A stretch of DNA of 64,000 bases from JBGVSA01 sp041807905 (GTDB taxonomy: Bacteria; Pseudomonadota; Gammaproteobacteria; Burkholderiales; Rhodocyclaceae), in assembly GCF_041807905.1 (NCBI RefSeq), contig NZ_JBGVSA010000006.1, positions 62,001 through 126,000 on the forward strand, written 5' to 3'. The position numbers and the translations under genes were made by a program. The notes under the pieces were generated by a model. The model saw only the letters and a program-made list of their open reading frames with translations, was not told where the DNA came from and made no database searches. Below are positions 1-8,751 of this stretch, in pieces (positions within the stretch are counted from its first letter, which is position 1; every line of letters starts with the position of its first letter).

Positions 1-942
1 GAGCGGCGCGACGCGCTCGACCCCGCCGCCATGTTGCACGCGCTGGGCAATCTGTCGTCCGACGGCCTGCTGGCGATCGCGCCGATGATGGTCGTGTTGA
101 TGATCGCCGCCGTGGCCGGCCCGCTCTCGCTGGGCGGCTTCAATCTGTCGACCAAGGCGATCTCGCCTGACTTTGGCCGCATCAATCCGCTGCAGGGCAT
201 CAAGCGCGTTTTTTCGATGCACGGCTTGGCCGAACTCATCAAGGGTGTGCTCAAGACGCTGGTCATCGGCTCGGTGTCCGCATGGGTCATCTGGCGCAAC
301 CACGACGACCTGATGGGCCTGATGAGCATGCCGCTGGACGCCGGGCTTGCGCGCACCGGCAAGGTGATCCTGACGGCGGCGCTGCTGCTCGCTTCGAGTC
401 TTGGTCTGCTGGCGTTGCTGGACGTGCCGTTCCAGCTATGGCGCTACTACGAGCAACTCAAGATGACCAAGGAAGAGGTCAAGCAGGAGTCCAAGGAGCA
501 GGAAGGCAATCCGCAGATCAAGGGCCGCATCCGCGCACGCCAGCGCGAGATGGCCCGCCGCCGCATGATGGACGCCGTGCCCAAGGCCGACGTGGTGGTC
601 ACCAATCCGACGCACTATGCCGTGGCGCTCAAGTACGAAGCCGGCAAGATGGGTGCGCCGACGGTGGTCGCCAAGGGCGCCGATCTGGTCGCCGCCAACA
701 TCCGCAAACTCGCACAAGAAAACAAGGTGCCGCTGCTCGAAGCGCCGCCCCTGGCACGCGCGCTGTTCCGCCATACCGAGATCGGCGAACAGATTCCCGC
801 CGCGCTCTATACCGCCGTGGCCGAGGTCATGGCGTACGTGTATCAGCTCAACGAATTCATCGCCCGCGGTGGTTTGCCGCCCGAAACCCCCCATGACCTG
901 CCGGTGCCGGCAGACATGGACCCGCATGCAGCAACGCCGTAA
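1..942 (+). CDS. flhB: Flagellar type III export switch protein FlhB (5' truncated by window)
   Basis: The reading frame is open from base 1; the first ATG at 31 is internal. FlhB is the inner-membrane export-gate component that switches secretion from rod/hook subunits to filament subunits. The visible part holds the hydrophobic transmembrane region, then a charged linker (about residues 150-200 of the visible frame) and the cytoplasmic domain with the autocleavage motif NPTH, seen as VVTNPTHYAVALKY near base 600. Only the N-terminal portion is missing: about 313 codons are present against about 380 in the family. flhA follows 20 bp downstream. Identity is secure. Confidence 0.97.
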   Translation, partial: ERRDALDPAAMLHALGNLSSDGLLAIAPMMVVLMIAAVAGPLSLGGFNLSTKAISPDFGRINPLQGIKRVFSMHGLAELIKGVLKTLVIGSVSAWVIWRNHDDLMGLMSMPLDAGLARTGKVILTAALLLASSLGLLALLDVPFQLWRYYEQLKMTKEEVKQESKEQEGNPQIKGRIRARQREMARRRMMDAVPKADVVVTNPTHYAVALKYEAGKMGAPTVVAKGADLVAANIRKLAQENKVPLLEAPPLARALFRHTEIGEQIPAALYTAVAEVMAYVYQLNEFIARGGLPPETPHDLPVPADMDPHAATP

Positions 943-962
943 CCCGCACCGAGTGAACATTC

Positions 963-3056
963 ATGGCTCAAGCTAACCAACTCGATCTCCGCCAGTTGTT
1001 CTCGCCGAGCAACATTCGCCAGCTTGCCGCGCCGATCCTGGTGCTGCTCGTGCTGTCGATGATGGTGCTGCCGCTGCCGGCGTTCCTGCTCGACGTGTTC
1101 TTCACGTTCAACATCGCCATGTCGATGATCGTGCTGCTGGTGGCGATGTACACGCGCCGGCCGCTGGAGTTCTCGGTCTTCCCCACGGTGCTGCTGGTGA
1201 CCACGCTGCTGCGCCTGTCGCTCAACGTGGCATCCACGCGGACGGTGCTGCTGCACGGCCACAGCGGCGCGGATGCGGCGGGCAAGGTGATTGAAGCATT
1301 CGGCCACTTCCTCGTCGGCGGCAACACGGCGGTGGGCATCGTGGTGTTCGTCATCCTCACGGTGATCAACTTCGTCGTGATCACCAAGGGTGCTGGCCGT
1401 ATCGCTGAAGTGGGCGCGCGCTTCACGCTGGACGCCATGCCCGGCAAGCAGATGGCCATCGACGCCGACCTGAACGCTGGCCTCATCAACGACAAGGAAG
1501 CCAAGCAGCGCCGCTCCGACATCTCCGCCGAAGCCGACTTCTACGGCGCCATGGACGGTGCTTCGAAGTTTGTGCGCGGTGACGCGATTGCCGGCATCCT
1601 GATTCTGGTGATCAACATCGTCGGCGGGCTGATCGTCGGCGTGGCGCAGCACGACATGGAGTTCTCGCGCGCGCTCAACAATTACACGCTGCTGACCATC
1701 GGCGACGGTCTGGTCGCACAGTTGCCGGCGCTGATCATCTCGGTGGCGGCCGGTCTGGTGGTGTCGCGCGTCGGCGAAGACGTGGATATCGGCTCGCAGT
1801 TGGTGGGCCAGGTCTTCAACAACCCGCAAGTCATGATTCTGACGGCAACCATCCTTGGCCTGCTGGGCATGATCCCCGGCATGCCGAACCTGGTGTTCCT
1901 GATGCTCGCCGGTCTGCTGGGCGCGCTGGCCTGGGTGCTCAACAGAAAGCAGCAGGCCGCCGCCGAAGTCGAAGAGCCCGCCGTCGCGCCGGAACAGGCC
2001 GCCGCCCGTGCAGAATCGATGGAAGCGAGCTGGTCGGACGTGACCTCGGTCGACGTGCTCGGCCTGGAAGTGGGCTACCGCCTGATCCCGATGGTCGACA
2101 AGGGGCAGGACGGCGAACTCCTCAAGCGCATTCGCGGCCTGCGCAAGAAATTCGCGCAGGACATCGGCTTTCTGGCCGCGCCGGTGCACATCCGCGACAA
2201 CCTGGAACTCAAGCCGAATGCCTACCGCATCACGCTCAAAGGCGTGGAGATCGGGCAGGGCGAGGCCTATCCGAACCAACTGATGGCCATCAATCCGGGC
2301 CGCGTGGCGGGCAACCTGCCGGGCACGCCGACGACCGATCCGGCCTTCGGCCTGCCGGCGGTGTGGATCGACTCCAGCCTGCGTGAACAGGCGCATGCGC
2401 TGGGCTACACCGTGGTCGATGGCAGCACGGTGGTCGCCACGCACCTCAACCACGTCATCCTCAGCCATGCGTCCGATCTGCTCGGCCGCCAGGAAACCCA
2501 ACAACTGCTCGACCACATCGCCAAGGAATCGCCCAAGCTGGTCGAAGACCTCGTGCCGAAGACGCTGCCGCTGCATACGCTGCAACGCGTGCTGCAGTAC
2601 CTGCTGGAAGAAGGCATCGCCATTCGCGACATGCGCACCATCGTCGAAACCCTGGCCGAGCACGCCACGCGCATTCAGGACCCGCTGGAACTGGCCGGCC
2701 GCGTACGTATCGCGCTGGGCCGCGCCATCGTGCAGCAACTGTTCCCGGGCAACAGCGAGATGCAAGTCATCGCGCTCGACCCCTCGCTGGAGCGCGTGCT
2801 GCAACAAGCCATGCACACCGGTGGCGCAGATGCCGCCATCGAGCCGGGTCTGGCTGACACGCTGCTGCGCGAATCGGCCACGGCCGCCCAGCGCCAGGAA
2901 GACCTCGGCCTGCCGGCCGTACTGCTGGTGCCGAACGCCTTGCGCTGGCTGCTGGCGCGCTTTGTGCGCCGCGCCGTGCCGAATCTCAAAGTCATTGCTC
3001 ATTCGGAGGTGCCTGAATCGCGCACCATCCGTGTCACTGCGGTTGTTGGAGGCTGA
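963..3056 (+). CDS. flhA: Flagellar export gate protein FlhA
   Basis: The 697-residue protein has the usual FlhA length. The N-terminal half is a multi-pass membrane domain with the family block FFTFNIAMSMIVLLVAMYT early on and the conserved FHIPEP-type region in the cytoplasmic loop (GDAIAGILILVINIVGG). The C-terminal half is the soluble chaperone- and substrate-docking domain. It forms the export gate of the flagellar type III apparatus together with FlhB and FliPQR; fliOPQR lie at 58178-60424. It sits between flhB and flhF in the usual betaproteobacterial order, 4 bp before flhF, and is probably co-transcribed. Confidence 0.98.
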   Translation: MAQANQLDLRQLFSPSNIRQLAAPILVLLVLSMMVLPLPAFLLDVFFTFNIAMSMIVLLVAMYTRRPLEFSVFPTVLLVTTLLRLSLNVASTRTVLLHGHSGADAAGKVIEAFGHFLVGGNTAVGIVVFVILTVINFVVITKGAGRIAEVGARFTLDAMPGKQMAIDADLNAGLINDKEAKQRRSDISAEADFYGAMDGASKFVRGDAIAGILILVINIVGGLIVGVAQHDMEFSRALNNYTLLTIGDGLVAQLPALIISVAAGLVVSRVGEDVDIGSQLVGQVFNNPQVMILTATILGLLGMIPGMPNLVFLMLAGLLGALAWVLNRKQQAAAEVEEPAVAPEQAAARAESMEASWSDVTSVDVLGLEVGYRLIPMVDKGQDGELLKRIRGLRKKFAQDIGFLAAPVHIRDNLELKPNAYRITLKGVEIGQGEAYPNQLMAINPGRVAGNLPGTPTTDPAFGLPAVWIDSSLREQAHALGYTVVDGSTVVATHLNHVILSHASDLLGRQETQQLLDHIAKESPKLVEDLVPKTLPLHTLQRVLQYLLEEGIAIRDMRTIVETLAEHATRIQDPLELAGRVRIALGRAIVQQLFPGNSEMQVIALDPSLERVLQQAMHTGGADAAIEPGLADTLLRESATAAQRQEDLGLPAVLLVPNALRWLLARFVRRAVPNLKVIAHSEVPESRTIRVTAVVGG

Positions 3057-3060
3057 TTAA

Positions 3061-4479
3061 ATGGTGGACGTGAAGAAATTCGTCGCGCGCAGCGCCCGTG
3101 AAGCGCTGGCCATGGTAAAGGCCGAACTCGGCGGCGACGCGGTCGTGCTGTCCAATCGCTCGGTGCCGGACGGCGTGGAAATCGTTGCCATGCCGGCCGA
3201 GGCCATCGCCAGCTTCTCGGCTGCCGCCCAACAGGTGCGCCGGCCCGAATCGACGCCTGCTCCGGCCCCCGTTGCGGCACCGGTGGCCCGTGCAGCCGCA
3301 CCGGCTCCGAGTGACGATGATTTCACCCTGACGCTGGGCCAGCACATTGCCCGCCTGGCGCGCGAACAATCCGCTGAGCCGACGCTGACCCATCGGGCCT
3401 CGGTGCATCACGACCTGCCTCCGCTGCGCCGTGCGATCGACGAGCCCGCGCCGCGCGCCATCGCCCAGTCACAACGTGAAGACGTCGCGCCCGCCGCTGC
3501 GGCCGTCGAGGCCGCCAAGCTGGCCGCGCTCGAAGCGACAAACGCGCGCCTGATGGATGAGCTTGCCTCGATCAAGGGCATGCTCGAACGCCAACTGGCC
3601 GGGTTTGCCTGGAACGAAATCACCCGTACCGCACCGGCGCGCACGCAATTGATGGCCGAACTGCTCGAAGCAGGCTTTTCGTCGCAACTGACGCGCTCGC
3701 TGACTGAGGGCATCGTCGGCGACATGGCGGTGACCGACGCGCGCGCCCATGTCAAGGGCATGCTCGATCGCAAGCTGCGCTTGCTGGCATCCGACGCCGA
3801 CATCATCGATCGCGGCGGCGTGTACGCCATCGTCGGCCCGACGGGTGTGGGCAAGACCACCACCACGGCCAAGCTGGCCGCACGCTGCGTGGTGCGCCAT
3901 GGCGCCGACAAGGTGGCGCTGATCACCACCGACGGTTACCGGATCGGCGCGCACGAACAACTGCGCATCTATGGCCGCATCCTCGGCGTACAGGTGTGCG
4001 TGGTGCGCGACGCCGCCGATCTGCGCCAGACGCTGGCCGACCTGCGCGGCAAGCACATGGTGCTGATCGATACCATCGGCATGGGTCAGCGCGACAAGAT
4101 GGTCATGGAACAAGCCGCGATGCTGGCCTCCGCCGGCAACGTGCGCCGCCTGTTGTGCCTGAACGCCACCGTGCGTGGCGACACGCTCGACGAGATCATC
4201 CGCGCCTACGACGCGCCCAATCTTGCAGGCTGCATCATCACCAAGCTGGATGAGGCGGCCACCATTGCGCCGGCCATCGATGCCGCCGTGCGCAACGAAC
4301 TGGGCGTGTTCTATGTCTCCACCGGCCAGCGCGTGCCGGAAGACCTGCACCTGCCCAACCGCAGTTACGTGATTCACCGCGCCCTGCGCGAAGTGCCCGC
4401 CAGGTCGGCACACAAGCTGGATGTTGCCGAGGCCGGACTGATCATGTCTGCGCCCGCATCGCCGGTGCCACGCGCATGA
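3061..4479 (+). CDS. flhF: Flagellar SRP-type GTPase FlhF
   Basis: 472 residues. The N-terminal B domain begins VKKFVARSAREALAMVKAELG. It is followed by a Pro/Ala-rich linker and an SRP54-type NG domain. The P-loop GPTGVGKT lies at residues 259-266, the G3 motif reads DTIGMGQRD, and G4 is TKLDEA. FlhF specifies number and position of flagella, normally with FlhG as its GTPase activator. The start is 4 bp after flhA. The stop overlaps the start of the next gene as ATGA, implying translational coupling. That partner gene appears to have lost its own nucleotide-binding site. Confidence 0.96.
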   Translation: MVDVKKFVARSAREALAMVKAELGGDAVVLSNRSVPDGVEIVAMPAEAIASFSAAAQQVRRPESTPAPAPVAAPVARAAAPAPSDDDFTLTLGQHIARLAREQSAEPTLTHRASVHHDLPPLRRAIDEPAPRAIAQSQREDVAPAAAAVEAAKLAALEATNARLMDELASIKGMLERQLAGFAWNEITRTAPARTQLMAELLEAGFSSQLTRSLTEGIVGDMAVTDARAHVKGMLDRKLRLLASDADIIDRGGVYAIVGPTGVGKTTTTAKLAARCVVRHGADKVALITTDGYRIGAHEQLRIYGRILGVQVCVVRDAADLRQTLADLRGKHMVLIDTIGMGQRDKMVMEQAAMLASAGNVRRLLCLNATVRGDTLDEIIRAYDAPNLAGCIITKLDEAATIAPAIDAAVRNELGVFYVSTGQRVPEDLHLPNRSYVIHRALREVPARSAHKLDVAEAGLIMSAPASPVPRA

Positions 4480-5222
4480 TGGCCGGATACGATCAGGCCG
4501 CCGGCCTGCGGCGCATGTTCGGCGGCCAGGGGCGCTCGCTGGCGGTGCTGACCTGCGGTGCAGGGGCCGCCCGTTGGCTGGCCGCACAGTTGCGCGCGCG
4601 CGCCGGGGCAGGGCAACGCTTGCTGGTACTGGAAGAATGCAGCGCCTTCGGCAATCTGGCCGACCACCTTGGGACGGCGCCGCGCTTCGATCTGCAGCAA
4701 GTGATCGAGGGCCACGTGCCGCTGGCGCAAGCCTTGGTCCGCGACGACGCGCTCATGCTGCTGCCGGTGGCGCGCGCGGCCCGCCTGGTGGGGCGCGAAC
4801 GGGTGCTCGGCCGGCGCGTGGTCGACGCCCTGCGCACGCTGCAGTTCGAAGCCGACGAAACCATCGTGCACGCCGATACAACGGCGACCTCATCCCTGCT
4901 GCGCGCGGCCGGCGTCTGCCTGCTGGTGGCCGAAGCGCGCGTCGAATCGATCACTGCCGCCTACGCGGCGCTAAAGAAACTGAAGGGAATTGCCGATATC
5001 GGCAGTATGGCGCTCACCTTGAGCGGGCAGACGACATTTGAATCGCGCGAACTGGCGGCCAATTTCCAGGCCCTGGCGTGGCGTCAGTTGGGCATCGAGG
5101 TGCGCTGCGTCGATCACCTCGGTCAGGCGCTGCCGTCGAGCCCCGGCGGCTTTGTCGAGCGCCTTCGCGATCTGGCCTGCGGATTGGCGGCGAGCCCGGC
5201 CACGAGTGCCGCGTGTGCATGA
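4476..5222 (+). CDS. flhG: FlhG-like (MinD/ParA-fold) protein without a Walker A motif
   Basis: 248 residues in the exact position of flhG, overlapping flhF by 4 bp. The segment FGNLADHLGTAPRFDLQQVIEG and the following LPVARAAR align by eye with the FlhG/FleN region after switch I (typically DADLGLANVD... then a P-SSG segment). The N-terminal segment that should read GKGGVGKT is LAVLTCGAGAARWLAAQL, with no Lys-Thr pair, so ATP binding by the deviant Walker A is not expected. No MinD-like C-terminal amphipathic helix is obvious. It is either a pseudo-ATPase that still meets FlhF or a decayed FlhG. Family assignment rests on synteny plus the partial motif match. Confidence 0.7.
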   Translation: MMAGYDQAAGLRRMFGGQGRSLAVLTCGAGAARWLAAQLRARAGAGQRLLVLEECSAFGNLADHLGTAPRFDLQQVIEGHVPLAQALVRDDALMLLPVARAARLVGRERVLGRRVVDALRTLQFEADETIVHADTTATSSLLRAAGVCLLVAEARVESITAAYAALKKLKGIADIGSMALTLSGQTTFESRELAANFQALAWRQLGIEVRCVDHLGQALPSSPGGFVERLRDLACGLAASPATSAACA

Positions 5223-5360
5223 TTGGCGTGAATACTCCGCGCTTATCCGCGCAATGCAAGGACAACGCTCCCCGCACAATGCAGGCATGGGAGCACGAAT
5301 CAGCCGTGTTGCTCCATTCTCCTGCTGCTTGTGATTGGCCCTGGCCAACGAGAGACAACG

Positions 5361-6122
5361 ATGTATAACGCCGCCGGAACACTGGATCGGGATCAGCTCA
5401 TTACGCGCTACGCGCCGCTGGTCAAACGGATCGCCTATCACCTGATGGCCAAACTGCCTGCCAGCGTGCAGGTCGAGGACATCATCCAGAACGGCATGTT
5501 GGGCCTGCTCGACGCGGTCGGCCGCTATGAAGAGGGCCTGGGCGCGCAGTTCGAGACCTACGCCGTGCAGCGCATCCGCGGCGCCATGCTCGATGGTCTG
5601 CGCGAGAACGACTGGCTGCCGCGCAGCCTGCGACGCGAAATGCGCCGCATCGAAACCGCCATCCACACGCTGGAACAGCAGAACGGCCGCCAGCCGACCG
5701 AACGCGAACTGGCGCAGTCGCTCGGCATGGAACTGGCCGATTACCAGAAGATGCTGCAGGAGGCGCGCGGCTACCAGCTCGTCTATTTCGAGGATTTCGG
5801 CGACGAGGATGACGAAGACTTCCTCGAACGCCACATCGTGGGCGAGAGCAACGATCCGCTGGACCTGCTCGAAGACCACAACATGCGCACGGTGCTCATC
5901 CAGGCCATCGAAGACCTGCCGGAGCGCGAAAAGACGGTAATGGGCCTGTACTACGAGGAAGACCTCAACCTGCGCGAGATCGGCGAGGTGCTGGGAGTGT
6001 CGGAATCGCGCGTGTGCCAACTGCATAGCCAGGCCATCGCTCGCCTGCGCTCGCGTATCACCACCGGCCGCGACGCGGGGCCGGGCAGCGGCAAACGCGG
6101 CAAGCGGGCGAAGGTGGCATAG
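5361..6122 (+). CDS. fliA: RNA polymerase sigma-28 factor FliA
   Basis: 253 residues. It carries sigma region 2 (LVKRIAYHLMAKLP... VEDIIQNGMLGLLDA... FETYAVQRIRGAMLDGLRENDW), region 3 and region 4 (LPEREKTVMGLYYEEDLNLREIGEVLGVSESRVCQL). It directs transcription of late flagellar, chemotaxis and motor genes. The frame is open from 5331, but the ATG at 5361 has a GAGAGA Shine-Dalgarno and gives the normal family length. It has an acidic stretch (GDEDDEDF) between regions 3 and 4. The flhG-like gene ends 138 bp upstream, so fliA may have its own promoter. Confidence 0.97.
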   Translation: MYNAAGTLDRDQLITRYAPLVKRIAYHLMAKLPASVQVEDIIQNGMLGLLDAVGRYEEGLGAQFETYAVQRIRGAMLDGLRENDWLPRSLRREMRRIETAIHTLEQQNGRQPTERELAQSLGMELADYQKMLQEARGYQLVYFEDFGDEDDEDFLERHIVGESNDPLDLLEDHNMRTVLIQAIEDLPEREKTVMGLYYEEDLNLREIGEVLGVSESRVCQLHSQAIARLRSRITTGRDAGPGSGKRGKRAKVA

Positions 6123-6181
6123 GCCCACCGCGCCGCGCGCCGGTGTGGCCCGCAGCAAACTTGGAAGGGATGCACGGATAA

Positions 6182-6946
6182 ATGGATTTCGTCAGTCTGG
6201 CCGGCCTGTTACTGGGCGTCGCCGCCATCGTGTTGGGGCACATGTTCGAAGGCGGGCATCTGTCGTCGTTGGTTCAACCGACGGCGTTCTTCATCGTCAT
6301 CGGCGGCACCGTCGGCGCGGTGATGCTGCAGAGCCCGTGGCACACCTTCCGCCAGGGCGTTGGCATGGCCGGCTGGGTGTTCAGCCCGCCAGCGCCGCCG
6401 TCCGACGGGCTTATCTCCGAAATCGTCAGCTGGAGCTCCACCGCCCGCAAGGAAGGGCTGCTGGCACTCGAAAACAAGATCAGCAATCTGGCCGATCCAT
6501 TCATGCGCAAGGGCCTGCAATTGCTGGTGGACGGCGTCGAGCCCGAACGCCTGCGCGAAGTGATGGACGTCGAAATCGGCGCCTGGGAACATGAAATGAA
6601 GCAGGCGGCCAAGATCTGGGACGCCGCTGGCGGCTATGCGCCCACCATCGGCATCATCGGCGCGGTGATGGGCTTGATCCACGTGATGGAAAACCTCTCC
6701 GACCCGAGCAAGCTCGGCGCCGGCATCGCGGTGGCCTTCGTCGCCACCATCTATGGCGTGGGCAGCGCCAACCTGATCTTCCTGCCGGTCGGCAAGAAAC
6801 TGTCCGCGAGCATTGCCCGCCTGGTATCGACGCGCGAGATGGTGCTCGATGGCCTGGTCGGCATCGCCCACGGCGACAATCCGCGCATCATCGAAAGCCG
6901 TCTGCAGGGCTACCTCAGTCAGTCGGCGCGGCGCGGCCAGCGCTGA
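6182..6946 (+). CDS. motC: MotA/MotC-type flagellar stator protein
   Basis: 254 residues of the MotA/TolQ/ExbB proton-channel family, closer to MotC/PomA than to the longer MotA. It opens with MDFVSLAGLLLGVAAIVLGH, then IVIGGTVGAVML. It has a large cytoplasmic loop with the conserved RLREVMDVEIGAWE segment and the two C-terminal helices (YAPTIGIIGAVMGLIHVM and AVAFVATIYGVGSANLIFLP). Stator genes normally come as a pair, but the next gene is putP and no motB/motD-like frame lies between. The partner must be encoded elsewhere. It follows fliA by 59 bp. Confidence 0.9.
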   Translation: MDFVSLAGLLLGVAAIVLGHMFEGGHLSSLVQPTAFFIVIGGTVGAVMLQSPWHTFRQGVGMAGWVFSPPAPPSDGLISEIVSWSSTARKEGLLALENKISNLADPFMRKGLQLLVDGVEPERLREVMDVEIGAWEHEMKQAAKIWDAAGGYAPTIGIIGAVMGLIHVMENLSDPSKLGAGIAVAFVATIYGVGSANLIFLPVGKKLSASIARLVSTREMVLDGLVGIAHGDNPRIIESRLQGYLSQSARRGQR

Positions 6947-6960
6947 TTCATCGTGGTGAG

Positions 6961-6982
6961 CCGGGCGCGACATGCCGCCCGG
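6961..6982 (+). terminator. GC-rich inverted repeat after motC (weak terminator candidate)
   Basis: CCGGGC and GCCCGG arms flank a 10-nt loop 15 bp after the motC stop. There is no U-tract, so it is only a candidate terminator for the flhBAF-fliA-motC run. Confidence 0.35.
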
Positions 6983-7093
6983 ATGTCTGCATCGCATTTG
7001 CGATAGGTCTCAAGTGATGATTGACGGATTTGGCATAGTCGCCCGTCCAAGAATCTGACAGGCCACCTCCGAGTGGCCGAATCGAGACTACGC

Positions 7094-8626
7094 ATGCTTT
7101 CGACGACTGCCAGTACGCCGCTTACCGTCACTTTCCTGTTCTACATATTGGGCATGGTCGCGATTGGCCTGATTGCCTATCGCTACACCAGCAACCTTTC
7201 GGATTACATCCTGGGCGGGCGACGCCTGGGCGCCTTCGTGGTGGCGCTGTCGGCCGGTGCGTCGGACATGAGCGGCTGGCTGCTCATGGGCCTGCCGGGC
7301 GCGGTGTTCCTGCATGGCGTGTCCGAGTCGTGGATCGCCATCGGGCTGACCATCGGCGCCTGGTGCAACTGGAAGTGGGTGGCGGGGCGCCTGCGCGTCT
7401 ACACCGAACGGGCTAACAATTCGCTGACCCTGCCGGACTATTTCACCTACCGGTTCGAGGACAAGAGCCGCCTGCTGCGTGTGCTCTCGGCCGTCATCAT
7501 CCTGCTGTTCTTCGCCGTGTACTGCGCCTCCGGCGTGGTGGCGGGCGCCCGTCTTTTCGAGAGCACCTTTGGCATTCCCTACGCCACGGCGATGTGGGTA
7601 GGCGCGCTGGCGACGATCCTCTACACGCTGATCGGCGGCTTCCTGGCGGTGAGCTGGACCGATACGGTCCAGGCCAGCCTGATGATCGGTGCGCTGGTCG
7701 TGACGCCCCTGGTGGTGATCTTCCTGTCGGGCGGATTGGTCGAGAGCACGGCCATCATCCATCGGCTGGACCCGTCGTTCTTCGACATGGGCAAGGGCGG
7801 TTCGGTCGTAGGCGTCGTGTCGCTGCTGGCCTGGGGCTTGGGTTATTTTGGCCAGCCGCACATCCTCGCGCGCTTCATGTCGGCTTCGAGCTACAAGGCG
7901 ATCGCGCCGGCTCGCCGTATCAGCATGACCTGGATGGTGCTGTGCCTGGCGGGCGCCGTGGCCGTCGGCTTCTTCGGTATCGCGTACTTCGCCGAGCATC
8001 CCGAACTGGCCGGGCCGGTCGCGCAGCAACCGGAACGCGTCTTCATCCTGCTGTCGCAGTTGCTGTTCAATCCGTGGATCGCCGGCGTGCTGCTGTCGGC
8101 GATCCTGGCCGCCATCATGAGTACGCTGAGCTGCCAGTTGCTGGTGTGCTCCAGCGCGCTGACCGAGGATTTCTACAAGGCCTTCCTGCGCCGCAACGCG
8201 GGCCAGGCCGAACTGGTGTGGGTGGGGCGCATTACGGTGCTGCTGGTGTCGTTGCTGGCCATCGCGCTGGCGCGCAATCCGGAAAACTCTGTGCTGGAAC
8301 TGGTTTCCTACGCCTGGGGCGGCTTTGGCGCGGCGTTCGGCCCGGTGGTGGTGATCTCGCTGCTGTGGCGCCGCATGACGCGCAACGGCGCGCTGGCCGG
8401 CATGCTGGTGGGGGCCCTGACCGTGGTTGTGTGGAAGCAGGGCAGCATCTTTGGCGTACAGATCGTCCCGGCCGCATGGCAGGCGCTCTACGAAATCCTC
8501 CCCGGCGCGCTGCTGGGCGCGGTGGCCATTTTTGTCGTCAGTCTGCTGGATCGCGCGCCGTCGCGCGACGTTCTGGCGACTTTCGATGCGGTGGACGCTG
8601 AAATCGACGCATATCGCCGCAGTTGA
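7094..8626 (+). CDS. putP: Sodium/proline symporter PutP
   Basis: 510 residues, close to the 502 of E. coli PutP. It is an SSS-family permease with about 13 hydrophobic segments. Family hallmarks include SDYILGGRRLG after TM1, ALSAGASDMSGWLLMGLPGA (Na+/proline binding region of TM2), NSLTLPDYFTYRFED, GGFLAVSWTDTVQ and LSAILAAIMSTLSCQLLV. It imports proline with Na+. The frame is open from a GTG at 7073; the ATG at 7094 gives the standard N-terminus. It is monocistronic by position and not functionally tied to the flagellar genes. Confidence 0.93.
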   Translation: MLSTTASTPLTVTFLFYILGMVAIGLIAYRYTSNLSDYILGGRRLGAFVVALSAGASDMSGWLLMGLPGAVFLHGVSESWIAIGLTIGAWCNWKWVAGRLRVYTERANNSLTLPDYFTYRFEDKSRLLRVLSAVIILLFFAVYCASGVVAGARLFESTFGIPYATAMWVGALATILYTLIGGFLAVSWTDTVQASLMIGALVVTPLVVIFLSGGLVESTAIIHRLDPSFFDMGKGGSVVGVVSLLAWGLGYFGQPHILARFMSASSYKAIAPARRISMTWMVLCLAGAVAVGFFGIAYFAEHPELAGPVAQQPERVFILLSQLLFNPWIAGVLLSAILAAIMSTLSCQLLVCSSALTEDFYKAFLRRNAGQAELVWVGRITVLLVSLLAIALARNPENSVLELVSYAWGGFGAAFGPVVVISLLWRRMTRNGALAGMLVGALTVVVWKQGSIFGVQIVPAAWQALYEILPGALLGAVAIFVVSLLDRAPSRDVLATFDAVDAEIDAYRRS

Positions 8627-8751
8627 ACGGCGTTTGGCGGAGCAGGCGTCGTCCTGCCCGCCAGTCTTTGCCCTGAAGGCCGACGGGGGGTGGCACCGGG
8701 TGATATCATTCGCGGCGAAAAAACAGCCGACTTCCCGACCCGCTCCCGAAC

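Noticed and set aside
843..3002. 719-codon open frame on the minus strand opposite flhA
   Set aside because: It lies wholly antisense to flhA, is rich in His/Gln/Arg/Ala from reversed GC-rich codons, and has no family resemblance; flhA is certain.
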